Assembly: GCA_019637995.1 (NCBI GenBank)
Contig: JAHBUQ010000003.1
Location: forward strand, 372,001 to 436,000
Source of the DNA: Ignavibacteriota bacterium
Lineage (GTDB): Bacteria > Bacteroidota > Ignavibacteria > Kapaibacteriales > UBA2268
DNA: 64,000 nucleotides
Direction: 5' to 3'
Position numbers and translations under genes: made by a program. Shown here one piece after another: positions 34,822 through 44,200 of the stretch; the first letter of the stretch is position 1; every line of letters starts with the position of its first letter. The notes under the pieces are model-generated. The model was not told the origin of the DNA. It saw nothing but the letters and a program-made list of their open reading frames with translations, and did no database searches.

Positions 34822-34853
34822 AACCTTCCGAAATTTTAATTTTTTGGAAGGTT
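34822..34853. terminator. Bidirectional terminator between uvrC and infC
   Basis: AACCTTCC (34822-34829) pairs with GGAAGGTT (34846-34853); A-rich sequence to the left serves as a T-run for the minus-strand transcript of infC. Confidence 0.65.
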
Positions 34854-34892
34854 ATAAATAGCATATTTTCAATTAAAATTAATGCAAATATT

Positions 34893-35465
34893 TTACTTTT
34901 TCTTAGTTTTTTGAGGGCTCATAATAACAGACAAATTTCTTCCTTCCATTCTTACAGGAGAGTCAACTTTGGCAATATCCTGTAGTTCAAGAACAAATCT
35001 TTCCAATAGCTCTTTACCAATTTCCTGATGTGTTATTTCACGACCACGGAACATAACCGAGGCTTTAACTTTGTTGCCTTCTTCGAGAAATTCACGTGCA
35101 TGACGAGTTTTGAAATTGAAGTCATGAGTATCAGTACGCCACTTGAAACGAATTTCCTTCATAAGTTGTTGTTGCTGATTTTTCTTAGCAAGTTTTTCTT
35201 TTTTCTGAATTTCATAAGAAAACTTACCATAATCAATTAGTTTACAAACAGGCGGTTTCGCTTGCGGGGCAATTTCTACAAGGTCAACTTCTTTCTCTTC
35301 AGCCATTCTCAGGGCTTCTCGGGTTGACACTACACCTAACATATTACTGTCGGCATCTACTAATCTGACTTCCGGTACTTTAATCTCGTGATTGATTCTA
35401 TGTGAGCGTTGTGGTTCTCTACCGCCTCTTGCAGGCGCTGATGGATTAAAAAAAATTGACTTCAA
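34893..35465 (-). CDS. infC: Translation initiation factor IF-3
   Basis: 190 aa. N-terminal domain with RINHEIKVPEVRLVD and LVEIAPQAKPPVCKLIDYGKF, the IF-3 signature; C-terminal domain with KEIRFKWRTDTHDFNFK and FRGREITHQEIG. No ATG is available upstream of the conserved start. TTG at 35465 with AGAGGA 4 bases upstream is the best start; ATT at 35456 is the alternative. Non-AUG starts in infC are known from E. coli, where IF-3 represses its own message. rpmI and rplT, which usually follow infC, are absent here; uvrC is convergent. Confidence 0.96.
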   Translation of the reverse strand: MKSIFFNPSAPARGGREPQRSHRINHEIKVPEVRLVDADSNMLGVVSTREALRMAEEKEVDLVEIAPQAKPPVCKLIDYGKFSYEIQKKEKLAKKNQQQQLMKEIRFKWRTDTHDFNFKTRHAREFLEEGNKVKASVMFRGREITHQEIGKELLERFVLELQDIAKVDSPVRMEGRNLSVIMSPQKTKKK

Positions 35466-35684
35466 GCATTCCTCTAATAGTTAATAATAATTTTATTGAG
35501 ATTTATAAAATTTTCGACTACAAAATTAATGATAATTCCTATTTTATCCTAATAAAAAATGAAATTTGTTACTAAATTATTGATAAATAGTTAATTTAGT
35601 ATAAATTTTGCAATTTCTTTAGCTTTTTTCGTAATTGTAATAATAAAAAAGTGAATTTATATAATTAATATTTGGGTAGTGAAA

Positions 35685-37331
35685 ATGTTTGATAATCAAA
35701 AAAATGAAGTGTGGTATCAATTAGAAAATCACAAAATTGAAATTGACAAAACATCAATTAAACAGTTATTTAAAGAAGATCAATATCGTTTCAAAAAATA
35801 TTCAATTAGTTTTATGGATACTATATTCGATTTTTCAAAGAATATAATAAATGAGCAAACTTTAGACTTATTGATAAAATTGGCGGAAAGTTCGGATTTA
35901 AAGAGTAAAATCGATGCTATGTTTACCGGCGAAAAGATAAATTTTACAGAGAAAAGAGCCGTATTGCATACTGCTCTAAGGAATATGTCGGACAATCCTG
36001 TATTTGTAGATGGTCATAATGTGATGCCCGATGTAAAAAATGAATTGGAAAAAGCAATGAGCTTTGCAGAATCTGTTAGAAACGGAATTCATAAAGGGTT
36101 TTCGGGCAAGTCAATCACAGATGTGGTAAATATTGGAATTGGCGGTTCGCATCTTGGACCTGATATGGTTTGCACAGCTTTATCACCATACTCCGGTTCT
36201 GTATCTGTACATTTTGTTTCAAATGTTGACCCCACAGACATTTCCGAAAAGCTCAGGAACTTAATTCCCGAAACAACATTATTTTTGATTGCTTCAAAGA
36301 CATTTACAACCCAAGAAACAATGTCTAATGCAGGCAAAGCCAAAGAGTGGTTCTTAAATAATTCCGGTGCAGGAAGTGAGGCAATCGCTTATCATTTTGC
36401 AGCTTTATCTACAAATATATATGCTTGCAAATCATTTGGAATTGCAGAGCAAAATATTTTTGGATTCTGGGATTGGGTAGGCGGCAGATATTCTGTTTGG
36501 TCTGTTATTGGTCTGTCAGTAGCAATTTCGATAGGCGCTGATAATTTTAAGAAATTTCTAAATGGTGCATATCAGATGGATTTACATTTCCGAAATAGTG
36601 ATTTTGCTAAAAATATTCCTGTTTTGATGGCACTAATTGGAGTATGGTATGCGAATTTCTGGGGTGCATCAACTCAAGCTGTAATTCCTTATGATCAATA
36701 TTTGCTCAAATTTAGCGAATTTTTACAACAACTTGATATGGAAAGTAATGGCAAGAGAATCAATTACAGCGGAGATGAGGTGAGTTACACAACCGGACCC
36801 GTAATTTGGGGAACAATTGGAACAAATTCCCAACATTCATTTTTTCAGCTGTTACATCAGGGCACCCAGATGATTCCTGCAGACTTTATTGCAGGTATAA
36901 ACAGTCGCTCTGGCGACCAAAATCAGCACAGTATCTTACTCTCAAACTTTTTTGCTCAAACCGAAGCTTTAATGAGAGGCAAGAATCATGATGAGGTCAA
37001 ATCAGAGCTTGAAGCAGCTGGATTAAGCGAAAATGACATTAATTTACTACTGCCTCACAAAATATTTCCGGGAAATAAGCCTACAAATACTATTCTTTAC
37101 AAAGAACTCACTCCGGAAACACTAGGTATGCTGATTGCAATTTACGAGCATAAAGTTTTCGTTCAGGGTGTTATTTGGGAGCTAAATTCATACGACCAAT
37201 GGGGTGTGGAATTAGGAAAACAGCTTGCTAAAGGTATTTTGAATGACTTTGCCAATCAAGGCGAAATCAATTCACACGACGCCTCAACAAATGCACTTAT
37301 CAATTATTATAAAGACAATATGAAAGTATAG
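35685..37331 (+). CDS. pgi: Glucose-6-phosphate isomerase
   Basis: 548 aa from ATG 35685 (TTGGGTAG upstream; GTG 35679 is possible). Matches the long E. coli-type enzyme of about 549 residues. Two SIS domains. Seen: NIGIGGSHLGPDMV, ASKTFTTQETMSNA, WDWVGGRYSVWSVIGL, GTNSQHSFFQLLHQGTQ with the catalytic His, and the C-terminal Lys region FVQGVIWELNSYDQWGVELGK. Links glycolysis and sugar nucleotides, supplying the dTDP-rhamnose genes further on. Monocistronic. Confidence 0.97.
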   Translation: MFDNQKNEVWYQLENHKIEIDKTSIKQLFKEDQYRFKKYSISFMDTIFDFSKNIINEQTLDLLIKLAESSDLKSKIDAMFTGEKINFTEKRAVLHTALRNMSDNPVFVDGHNVMPDVKNELEKAMSFAESVRNGIHKGFSGKSITDVVNIGIGGSHLGPDMVCTALSPYSGSVSVHFVSNVDPTDISEKLRNLIPETTLFLIASKTFTTQETMSNAGKAKEWFLNNSGAGSEAIAYHFAALSTNIYACKSFGIAEQNIFGFWDWVGGRYSVWSVIGLSVAISIGADNFKKFLNGAYQMDLHFRNSDFAKNIPVLMALIGVWYANFWGASTQAVIPYDQYLLKFSEFLQQLDMESNGKRINYSGDEVSYTTGPVIWGTIGTNSQHSFFQLLHQGTQMIPADFIAGINSRSGDQNQHSILLSNFFAQTEALMRGKNHDEVKSELEAAGLSENDINLLLPHKIFPGNKPTNTILYKELTPETLGMLIAIYEHKVFVQGVIWELNSYDQWGVELGKQLAKGILNDFANQGEINSHDASTNALINYYKDNMKV

Positions 37332-37416
37332 CAAAATGATAACACATGAAATGCATTACACACTTTTAAAAAATAAATCAAGAATATATACTCCTGATTT
37401 TGAGCAAAATGGACTG

Positions 37417-38046
37417 TTAGTCTTTAGATACTAACTCTTCGATAAGTCTTTCAACTTCGGACTTCAAGGGTGCATCTTTGCCTGACAGCTCCAAATATTT
37501 ATCAAAATCCCGTAGGGCTAAATCATTGTTTTTCAAAACTTTATATGTTATAGCTCTGCCGTAATAAGCTTGTGCATACTTTGGATTAACACTTATAGCT
37601 TTAGAATAATCACTAAGTGCATTTTCATCTTCTTCAGCATAGTAATATACATTTCCTCGTGCGTAGTATGCTTCAGCAGAATTTGGATATGACTCCAAAT
37701 GCTTGGTAAAGTCTTCAATTGCTCTGTTGAGATTATTTAACTGTGTATTAGTAAGGCCTCGTGCATAATATAAATCTTTTAGATTGGCATCAAACTGAGC
37801 TGCTTTATTCAAATCAATCAGCGACTGATTATAATTTTTCAAATGATAGTAAGCTATACCTCTGCCAAAATATGCAGGAGCATAATTAGCTTTGGTTTCA
37901 ATAACTTTTGTATAATTTTGAATTGCAACATCAAAATTATTACTTTTCAAAGCATTAAAAGCAGTTTGAATCTGGCTAGCCTGCTGAGAAAATAAAAATG
38001 GGACGTTAAAAAATACAACTAAAATTAAAAATAATCTTCTAATCAT
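37417..38046 (-). CDS. Secreted TPR-repeat protein
   Basis: 209 aa from ATG 38046, chosen because it places a signal peptide (MIRRLFLILVVFF, cleavage near LFSQQ) at the start and avoids overlap with murQ; a longer frame starts at 38106. Four or five tetratricopeptide repeats follow (YAPAYFGRGIAYYHLKNY, SAEAYYARGNVYYYAEE, YAQAYYGRAITYKVLKN). Likely a periplasmic scaffold. It lies directly after murQ on the same strand. Confidence 0.82.
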   Translation of the reverse strand: MIRRLFLILVVFFNVPFLFSQQASQIQTAFNALKSNNFDVAIQNYTKVIETKANYAPAYFGRGIAYYHLKNYNQSLIDLNKAAQFDANLKDLYYARGLTNTQLNNLNRAIEDFTKHLESYPNSAEAYYARGNVYYYAEEDENALSDYSKAISVNPKYAQAYYGRAITYKVLKNNDLALRDFDKYLELSGKDAPLKSEVERLIEELVSKD

Positions 38047-38092
38047 AATAATTCTCAAAAATGTAATTCTAAATATTTTTAAAAATAAGAAA

Positions 38093-39043
38093 TTATTTTG
38101 AATCACTGTTCAACTTTTTAGCAATTTCAATTGCCTGGCGTACAAATCCACCTGTTGAAGCAAGTAAGTCAATAGATTTTTCATAATCAACACTTCCCAA
38201 AATCATAACAAGAGCACTTTTGACATGCCCATTTGATATCATCAAATAATATTCAGCCGTATCATAATCCACTTCACAAATTCTCATGATGATTCTTTTT
38301 GCACGCTCTTTTAGCTTTTCATTAGTAAGTTGAAGGTCAACCATCACATTGCCTAATGTCTTACCCAGCTTAATCATTGATGCAGTTGTAAGCATATTCA
38401 AAACAAGCTTCTGTGCAGTTCCGGATTTCATGCGGGTTGAGCCTTCTACAACTTCTGGACCTACATCTGGGCATATAGCAACATCAATATTCAGTCCTAA
38501 AGATTCGATATGCTCGCGTGAAGATGTAGTTACAAAAATCGTGAAACATCCTAAAGATTTTGCATATTCAAGCGCTCCGCGTACATAGGGAGTTCTTCCT
38601 GAAGCTGCTATTCCACAGACAATGTCACGACTATTCAGTGATGTATCAATAAGTACTTCCCGTCCACCTTCATAGCTGTCTTCAGCACCTTCCTGAGCTT
38701 TAAATATTGCAGCAGTACCGCCGGCAATAATTCCTTGTATCATCTCACTGTCTGTTCCAAAAGTAGGTGGACATTCGGAAGCATCAACTATTCCAATTCT
38801 GCCACTAGTTCCGGCTCCAACATAGAAAAGTCTGCCACCATTTCGAAAGCCGCTGACAATTCTGTTAACAGCAGTCTCAATATAAGGCAACTCCTTTTCA
38901 ACAGCGAGAGGAACAAGTTTATCTTCATTATTTATAATTTCAAGTATCTCAAATGTAGAAGCAATATCAATTGATCTGCTGTTTGGGTTATTTTGCTCTG
39001 TCCTTAGAGATTTTATTTCATCGAATAACGTGCTTGCGGGCAT
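38093..39043 (-). CDS. murQ: N-acetylmuramic acid 6-phosphate etherase
   Basis: 316 aa. Cleaves the lactyl ether of MurNAc-6-phosphate to GlcNAc-6-phosphate in cell-wall recycling. SIS domain with GRLFYVGAGTSGRIGIVDASECPPTFG and the GxxAxGRTPYV loop; VGPEVVEGSTRMKSGTAQKLVLNM is diagnostic. The substrate-level partners (murK/anmK, MurNAc PTS) are not in the window. AAGGA lies upstream of ATG 39043, 1 base after the lipoprotein stop, so the lipoprotein, murQ and the TPR gene form an operon. Confidence 0.95.
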   Translation of the reverse strand: MPASTLFDEIKSLRTEQNNPNSRSIDIASTFEILEIINNEDKLVPLAVEKELPYIETAVNRIVSGFRNGGRLFYVGAGTSGRIGIVDASECPPTFGTDSEMIQGIIAGGTAAIFKAQEGAEDSYEGGREVLIDTSLNSRDIVCGIAASGRTPYVRGALEYAKSLGCFTIFVTTSSREHIESLGLNIDVAICPDVGPEVVEGSTRMKSGTAQKLVLNMLTTASMIKLGKTLGNVMVDLQLTNEKLKERAKRIIMRICEVDYDTAEYYLMISNGHVKSALVMILGSVDYEKSIDLLASTGGFVRQAIEIAKKLNSDSK

Positions 39044-39044
39044 C

Positions 39045-39557
39045 TTAGTCCTTCAAATTTAATTGCTCTTTAACTTTATTATAATCATTCCAATCTATAT
39101 CTTTATATGTTTTCGACCTGTAAAAAGCATCGTCAAAATATACAGCTTTGATTCTCATAGCATCTTTTGGAGCAGTTGCAATGCCGGGAATCGTATTCCT
39201 GTAATCAATATACAGAAACTGAAGATTATGAGAAAACCATAATTCATCCGAATAAACTACATCATTATCAGTCCAGAATATCCTTGTTGAAGGAAGAGCT
39301 TCCCAAGCATCGAACTGATTCAGATAATATACCATTACTCCTACGTAATCATAGTTAGAAAAACCTGAAGTTGGTAGTCTGAACTCCTGATACCACTGTA
39401 TTGAATTATTTGGCACCTGTCTCCAACCGTTAGGATTAAGGGTATAAAATTCAGTACGGATATTTGCGTAGTAATTATCATTATAAACAGGATTCTCGGT
39501 GCATCCTATAATAAGTATTACAAGAAATGTAGCGATTAAAACTGATATTCTTTTCAT
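39045..39557 (-). CDS. Lipoprotein of unknown function
   Basis: 170 aa. Signal peptide with lipobox LIIG-C (Cys about residue 19). The mature part is rich in Tyr, Asn, Trp and Asp, with predicted beta structure (SNYDYVGVMVYYLNQFDAWEALPS, LQFLYIDYRNT). I recognise no family. First gene of the likely operon with murQ and the TPR gene; the context suggests a cell-envelope role only. Confidence 0.7.
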   Translation of the reverse strand: MKRISVLIATFLVILIIGCTENPVYNDNYYANIRTEFYTLNPNGWRQVPNNSIQWYQEFRLPTSGFSNYDYVGVMVYYLNQFDAWEALPSTRIFWTDNDVVYSDELWFSHNLQFLYIDYRNTIPGIATAPKDAMRIKAVYFDDAFYRSKTYKDIDWNDYNKVKEQLNLKD

Positions 39558-39708
39558 TTTACTTTCTCCATATTATGATTTTATTTTTGTAGAACGAAAT
39601 AAATATAAAAATTGTTGCAAAATAATTTTTTACACTTTATTTTAATAGAAGACATAATAAAATATTTAAAAAGAAAAAATAACATTTTTTTTACTAAAAT
39701 CATTTGTA

Positions 39709-39716
39709 TATATTTG
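39709..39716 (+). promoter_or_regulatory. Possible -7 element upstream of the SDR gene
   Basis: TATATTTG fits TANNTTTG; 19 bases upstream is TTTT rather than TTTG. The SDR start codon is 40 bases downstream. Confidence 0.35.
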
Positions 39717-39756
39717 TATTATATTATTTGAAATATTAAAAATTTATTGTATTAAA

Positions 39757-40539
39757 ATGAAAGTAAATCTTTCTGATAAAACCGCTCTGATATGCGGAGC
39801 ATCTAAAGGTATTGGTAAAGCCATTGCTATGCAGCTTGCCGAATCCGGTGCTAATGTGATTATAACAGCCCGCAACATAAAAGATTTAATGGCTGTAAAT
39901 TCCCAACTTGGTGGCAACGGCAAACACAATTACATAGCTGCAGACTTTCAGGAACCGGAGAAAGCTGTGAAAATAATAATTTCTCAGCTTCCATCAAAGG
40001 GATGCATTGATATACTTGTCAATAATTCCGGCGGTCCTCCTGCCGGGAAGATAATCAAAAATGAAATCGAAGATTTTCGTCTGGGAATTGAAAGGCACCT
40101 TTTTGCATCTCATTTATTGGTAAAAGCATTATCACCGGCGATGGAAGAAAGGCGATGGGGCAGAATTTTAAATATTATTTCAATATCGGTCAAACAACCG
40201 ATTGATAACTTAGGCGTCTCAAATACTGTCAGAGGTGCTATGGCAAGCTGGGCTAAAACTCTTGCAGGAGAACTTGGTCCATCAGGTATTACTATTAATA
40301 ACATTCTTCCCGGACAGACCGCAACTGCAAGATTATTCTATCTTATTGAAAATATGGCAAAAAATTCAGGGAAGCAAACCTCCGAGGTTGAGGAACAATT
40401 AATTTCTCAAATTCCTGTAGGAAGATTTGCCAAACCTGAAGAAATAGCTTATCTTGCGGCTTTTCTTGCTTCCGACTTTGCAGCATTTATTAATGGTACG
40501 AGTATTCCGGTAGATGGAGGATTTTTGAAATCATTATAG
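39757..40539 (+). CDS. SDR-family protein lacking the canonical catalytic Tyr-x3-Lys
   Basis: 260 aa Rossmann protein. Cofactor motif GASKGIGKAIA (14-24), LVNNSGGPP (88-95), and a C-terminal substrate region ending ASDFAAFINGTSIPVDGG like FabG. The catalytic Ser is probably Ser142 (NIISIS). Where Tyr and Lys are expected (155 and 159) the sequence is SNTVR, so both are replaced. A GLSNxxR-type SDR subgroup with this feature exists in other bacteria, of unknown reaction. It precedes an acyl-CoA synthetase by 19 bases, suggesting lipid metabolism. Confidence 0.85.
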   Translation: MKVNLSDKTALICGASKGIGKAIAMQLAESGANVIITARNIKDLMAVNSQLGGNGKHNYIAADFQEPEKAVKIIISQLPSKGCIDILVNNSGGPPAGKIIKNEIEDFRLGIERHLFASHLLVKALSPAMEERRWGRILNIISISVKQPIDNLGVSNTVRGAMASWAKTLAGELGPSGITINNILPGQTATARLFYLIENMAKNSGKQTSEVEEQLISQIPVGRFAKPEEIAYLAAFLASDFAAFINGTSIPVDGGFLKSL

Positions 40540-40558
40540 TATTTCAAGAATAATTATT

Positions 40559-42373
40559 ATGAAAAACATCAAGAAATATAAAAATATTCCTGAAAGATTT
40601 GTCGAAAGATGCCATTTATCATCAAACTTGGGTAAACCGGCATTTAGATTTAAAAAAGATGGATTCTGGATTGAAATGTTACATAATGAGTTGCTTGAAA
40701 AAGTAACGTGTATGGCGCTGGGATTGCTTGAACTTGGTATAAGGCATGGCGACCGAATAGGGATTGTATCCGAAAACAGAATCGAGTGGATAATTTCCTC
40801 ACTTGCTATCAACTGTATTGGCGCTGTTGATGTTCCACTTTTTCCAATTTTAACATCTAAACAAATAGAAGATATTTTTGGGGACTGCTCTGCAACAGCG
40901 GTAATTGTTTCGAATAATTATCAGCTTTCTAAAATTCTCGAATTTAAAGACAGACTGACTTCTTTGAGGCAAATCATCCTTATGAGCGAAGAGGAGCAGC
41001 CCAGAGATGTTTTTGTCCATAATTTGAATAATATAATTGCCAGAGGATGCGAGCTTAGGACCTCAAACGAGAGAATGAATTTGATTCAGGAGCAAATCGA
41101 GAAAATCAAACCTGATGATTTGATTACTTTGATTTATACAAGCGGTACAACCGGTAATCCAAAAGGCGTAATGCTCTCTCACGGCAATATATTATCTAAT
41201 ATTGATGGTTCAATGGCATTGCTTCCTGATTTATCAAATCATGAATCGCTGATGTATCTTCCATTGTGCCACTCTTACGAAAGAATTGCAGGATTTTATA
41301 CATTGTTTTTCTTTGGAACATTAATATCGCTTGCCGAATCAATCGAAAGTGTTCCGGCTAATGTAAGTGAAATTAAACCATCTTTGATTACTACTGTTCC
41401 AAAAATGCTTGAAACAATGAAAAAGAAAGTTTACATCAGCATTGATAAAGAAAGTAAAATAACTAAGACTATGTTCAATTGGGCAGTAAGTATTGGCGAA
41501 AAGAAAAGCAGACTTGATTCTGAAAAAAAATCTAATCCTATAGTAAATGCTCAGTATAAAATAGCAGAAAAAATTGTTTTATCTAAAATCAGAGCTAAGC
41601 TCGGTGGAAGAATGAAACTTTTTGTCTCAGGTGGAGCACCAATGTCGCCTCAGGTTGGTAATTTTTTCCAGGCTATTGGCATAACAGTACTTCAAGGCTA
41701 CGGTTTGACAGAAGCTTCACCCGTTGTTTCTCTCAATTCTTATGAAAATAATGAAATTGGTACTATTGGACTTCCTCTTCCAAATATTGAAGTAAAAATT
41801 GCCGCAGATGGTGAAATTCTGGTCAAAGGACCAAATGTGATGAAAGGCTACTGGAATGACCAAGCCGCAACAAATGCCGCAATTGACCCTGAGGATTGGC
41901 TTTATACAGGTGATATTGGTGAATTTACTTCTAAGGGCAATTTAAAAATTACAGATAGAAAAAAGAATCTGTTTGTGTCATCAGGTGGCAAAAATATCGC
42001 TCCCCAGCCGATAGAAAATTTGATATGTCATAGCAGATATATTGATAATTGTGTATTAATTGGTGACAACAGAGAGTATATTACCGCTCTGATTACACCA
42101 AATTTTGAACAATTAGAGTCACTTGCCAAAGGTTTTGGTATAGAATATGCTAATGTAACTGAACTGATTAGCAATGATAAGATTATCACTCATATTAAGC
42201 AGGATATTGATTTTTATCAGAAGGATTTGTCAAAATTTGAAAGAATTCGTAGGTTTCAGTTGTTGTCAGAGCCATTTACAGTAAATGGTGGTGAATTAAG
42301 CCCAAAAATGAGTGTTAAACGTCACATAGTGGAAAGAAAATATTCTGATCTGATTGAAACAATGTATAAATAA
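40559..42373 (+). CDS. Long-chain acyl-CoA synthetase (AMP-forming)
   Basis: 604 aa ANL-superfamily enzyme, FadD15/long-chain type. P-loop LIYTSGTTGNPKGVMLSHGN, A5 motif LQGYGLTEASPVVSLN, WLYTGDIGEF and KITDRKKNLFVSSGGKNIAPQPIEN, and the terminal lysine region GGELSPKMSVKR. Activates fatty acids to acyl-CoA. Co-directional with the SDR upstream (19 bases) and followed by cheB after 26 bases. A role with the enoyl-CoA hydratase at 44201 is possible. Confidence 0.92.
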   Translation: MKNIKKYKNIPERFVERCHLSSNLGKPAFRFKKDGFWIEMLHNELLEKVTCMALGLLELGIRHGDRIGIVSENRIEWIISSLAINCIGAVDVPLFPILTSKQIEDIFGDCSATAVIVSNNYQLSKILEFKDRLTSLRQIILMSEEEQPRDVFVHNLNNIIARGCELRTSNERMNLIQEQIEKIKPDDLITLIYTSGTTGNPKGVMLSHGNILSNIDGSMALLPDLSNHESLMYLPLCHSYERIAGFYTLFFFGTLISLAESIESVPANVSEIKPSLITTVPKMLETMKKKVYISIDKESKITKTMFNWAVSIGEKKSRLDSEKKSNPIVNAQYKIAEKIVLSKIRAKLGGRMKLFVSGGAPMSPQVGNFFQAIGITVLQGYGLTEASPVVSLNSYENNEIGTIGLPLPNIEVKIAADGEILVKGPNVMKGYWNDQAATNAAIDPEDWLYTGDIGEFTSKGNLKITDRKKNLFVSSGGKNIAPQPIENLICHSRYIDNCVLIGDNREYITALITPNFEQLESLAKGFGIEYANVTELISNDKIITHIKQDIDFYQKDLSKFERIRRFQLLSEPFTVNGGELSPKMSVKRHIVERKYSDLIETMYK

Positions 42374-42399
42374 GAAAATGAAATTATATTAAGTGAATT

Positions 42400-43416
42400 A
42401 TGAATAAGAAAATTTTAGTAGTGGAAGATGAGTTAGTCGGCGCCTTGCTTTTGAAAAGACTCTTGATTAAATCCGGTTATGATGTTGTAGTTGCTAATAA
42501 TGGCAACGAAGCAATAGAACATCTCAAAAAAGAAGCATTTGATGCTGTTCTTACTGACTGGATGATGCCGCAAACCGATGGTATTGAACTTATTAAATAC
42601 ATCAGGAAAAAAATTGACCCGATTCCATACCTCATACTAATCACAGCTTTAGTTTCTGAAGGTTCGAAGCAATATGCAGTCGAATCCGGTGCGGATGATT
42701 TCATTGCCAAACCTGTTGATATTGACGATTTGCTTGTCAGACTTAAAGACGGATTAGACAGACAACAACAAGTCAAACCTGCCGTTTCGGTTACTGTTGT
42801 ATCGCGGGAAATTGATGTGAAGCCACCTCATGTATGTGTTGCGATTGCCTCAAGTACAGGTGGTCCACCGACATTGATGCATGTTTTCAAAAATCTTGAA
42901 TGGAAGAATAATGCCGCTTATCTTGTAGTTCAGCATGGACCCGCATGGATGCTTGAGACTTTCTCTGACAGACTCAGAAAAGAGTCAGGTATGCCCGTGA
43001 ATCTTGTTGCTAACAGAATGATAATACAACCCGGCACTATATACCTTGCACCCGGTGATAAGCATATTCGTGTTGATAAAGAATCTTATCATGTTGTAAT
43101 TGATAATGGTCCAAAAGAAAACTTTGTTCGTCCATCGGCAGAGCCGCTTTTCAGAAGTGCTGCCGATGCTTATGGTAAATTTTGCATTGGTGTTGTTCTT
43201 ACAGGTTTGGGAAGAGACGGGGCTCAGGGCGCTGCAAGCATTGTAGGTGTGAAAGGCACTGTCATTGTTCAGGATCCTGATACTTGTATAGCTCCTTCAA
43301 TGCCTAATACTGTTATTGAAAGTGGTATTCAGCACCGTAAAGTACCATTCCAGGATTTGCCAAAGGCAATTTCAGAAACAGTGTTTCCGCTTGCAGCTAA
43401 TTTGAAACGTTCTTAG
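42400..43416 (+). CDS. cheB: Chemotaxis methylesterase/response regulator CheB
   Basis: 338 aa. Receiver domain (1-120) with Asp53 in LTDWMMPQ and Lys104. Methylesterase domain (about 145-332) with Ser152 (SSTGGP), His179 (VVQHGP) and Asp273 (GRDGAQGA) as the catalytic triad. Removes methyl groups from, or deamidates, receptors. It is 15 kb from the main chemotaxis operon, which has cheR but no cheB, so the pair is split. Downstream neighbour is a PPP phosphatase 11 bases away. Confidence 0.93.
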   Translation: MNKKILVVEDELVGALLLKRLLIKSGYDVVVANNGNEAIEHLKKEAFDAVLTDWMMPQTDGIELIKYIRKKIDPIPYLILITALVSEGSKQYAVESGADDFIAKPVDIDDLLVRLKDGLDRQQQVKPAVSVTVVSREIDVKPPHVCVAIASSTGGPPTLMHVFKNLEWKNNAAYLVVQHGPAWMLETFSDRLRKESGMPVNLVANRMIIQPGTIYLAPGDKHIRVDKESYHVVIDNGPKENFVRPSAEPLFRSAADAYGKFCIGVVLTGLGRDGAQGAASIVGVKGTVIVQDPDTCIAPSMPNTVIESGIQHRKVPFQDLPKAISETVFPLAANLKRS

Positions 43417-43427
43417 CAAGTTCAAAA

Positions 43428-44117
43428 ATGAGCAACAAATTATATATCATTGGCGATGTACATGGATGTAGTCAAACTCTGCGGGGATTAATTTCTACTT
43501 TCGATGAACTTGTTGCAGATGATAAGATAATCTTCATTGGGGATTTAATTGACAGGGGTCCCGACTCAATGTCAGTCCTTGACCAAATACTTGAGTTGAA
43601 AGATAAGGGAATTGAAGTCATTATTATCCGTGGAAATCATGAGCAGATGATGCTTGATTCGATAAATAACTCCAAATCAATGAAATTATGGTTCCGTAAT
43701 GGAGGGCTTGCTACTTTGGATAGCTTCGGAGTCTATCATCCCGGTTTTATAGAGGATAAATATTTAGAAATTATTTATAATTCCAAGTATTACTACGAAA
43801 CAGAAAAATTCGTTATTGTTCATGCCGGAATGAATTTTAATATCGAAAATCCCTTTAACGATAAAGCCAAAATGCTTGCTGTTAGAATTGAATCCTGTGA
43901 TATTGAAAAAATTGGCAACAGAAGACTTATAGTTGGTCATACTCCATATCCTCTTGATAGTATAAAGTCCTCGCTTTCGTCCGATTTAATCAGGCTTGAC
44001 GGTGGATGCGTTTATCACAGGAAAGTCAATGGTTTAGGCTATCTTGTTGCTTTAGAGCTAAATTCTTTTGAACTTTTCCATTATCAAAATGCCGAAAATA
44101 TTGATAGTTTGATATAA
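43428..44117 (+). CDS. PPP-family metallophosphatase
   Basis: 229 aa. Complete two-metal signature: GDVHGC, FIGDLIDRGPDS, IIRGNHE, VHAGMN and VGHTP. Resembles bacterial serine/threonine phosphatases of the PrpA/ApaH-related type; protein phosphatase and diadenosine tetraphosphatase activities both occur in this group. Cytoplasmic. Follows cheB by 11 bases, probably in one transcript. Confidence 0.88.
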   Translation: MSNKLYIIGDVHGCSQTLRGLISTFDELVADDKIIFIGDLIDRGPDSMSVLDQILELKDKGIEVIIIRGNHEQMMLDSINNSKSMKLWFRNGGLATLDSFGVYHPGFIEDKYLEIIYNSKYYYETEKFVIVHAGMNFNIENPFNDKAKMLAVRIESCDIEKIGNRRLIVGHTPYPLDSIKSSLSSDLIRLDGGCVYHRKVNGLGYLVALELNSFELFHYQNAENIDSLI

Positions 44118-44200
44118 TTACAATCATTACAAAATTATACTCAATATTTATTTTTTTGCTGCGTATAGCAATATTTATATAATTTTAATCAGGAAATAAT

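Noticed and set aside
35467..35469. ATG as the infC start
   Set aside because: It is out of frame with IF-3 and stops after 7 codons; it also sits directly against AGAGGA with no spacing.
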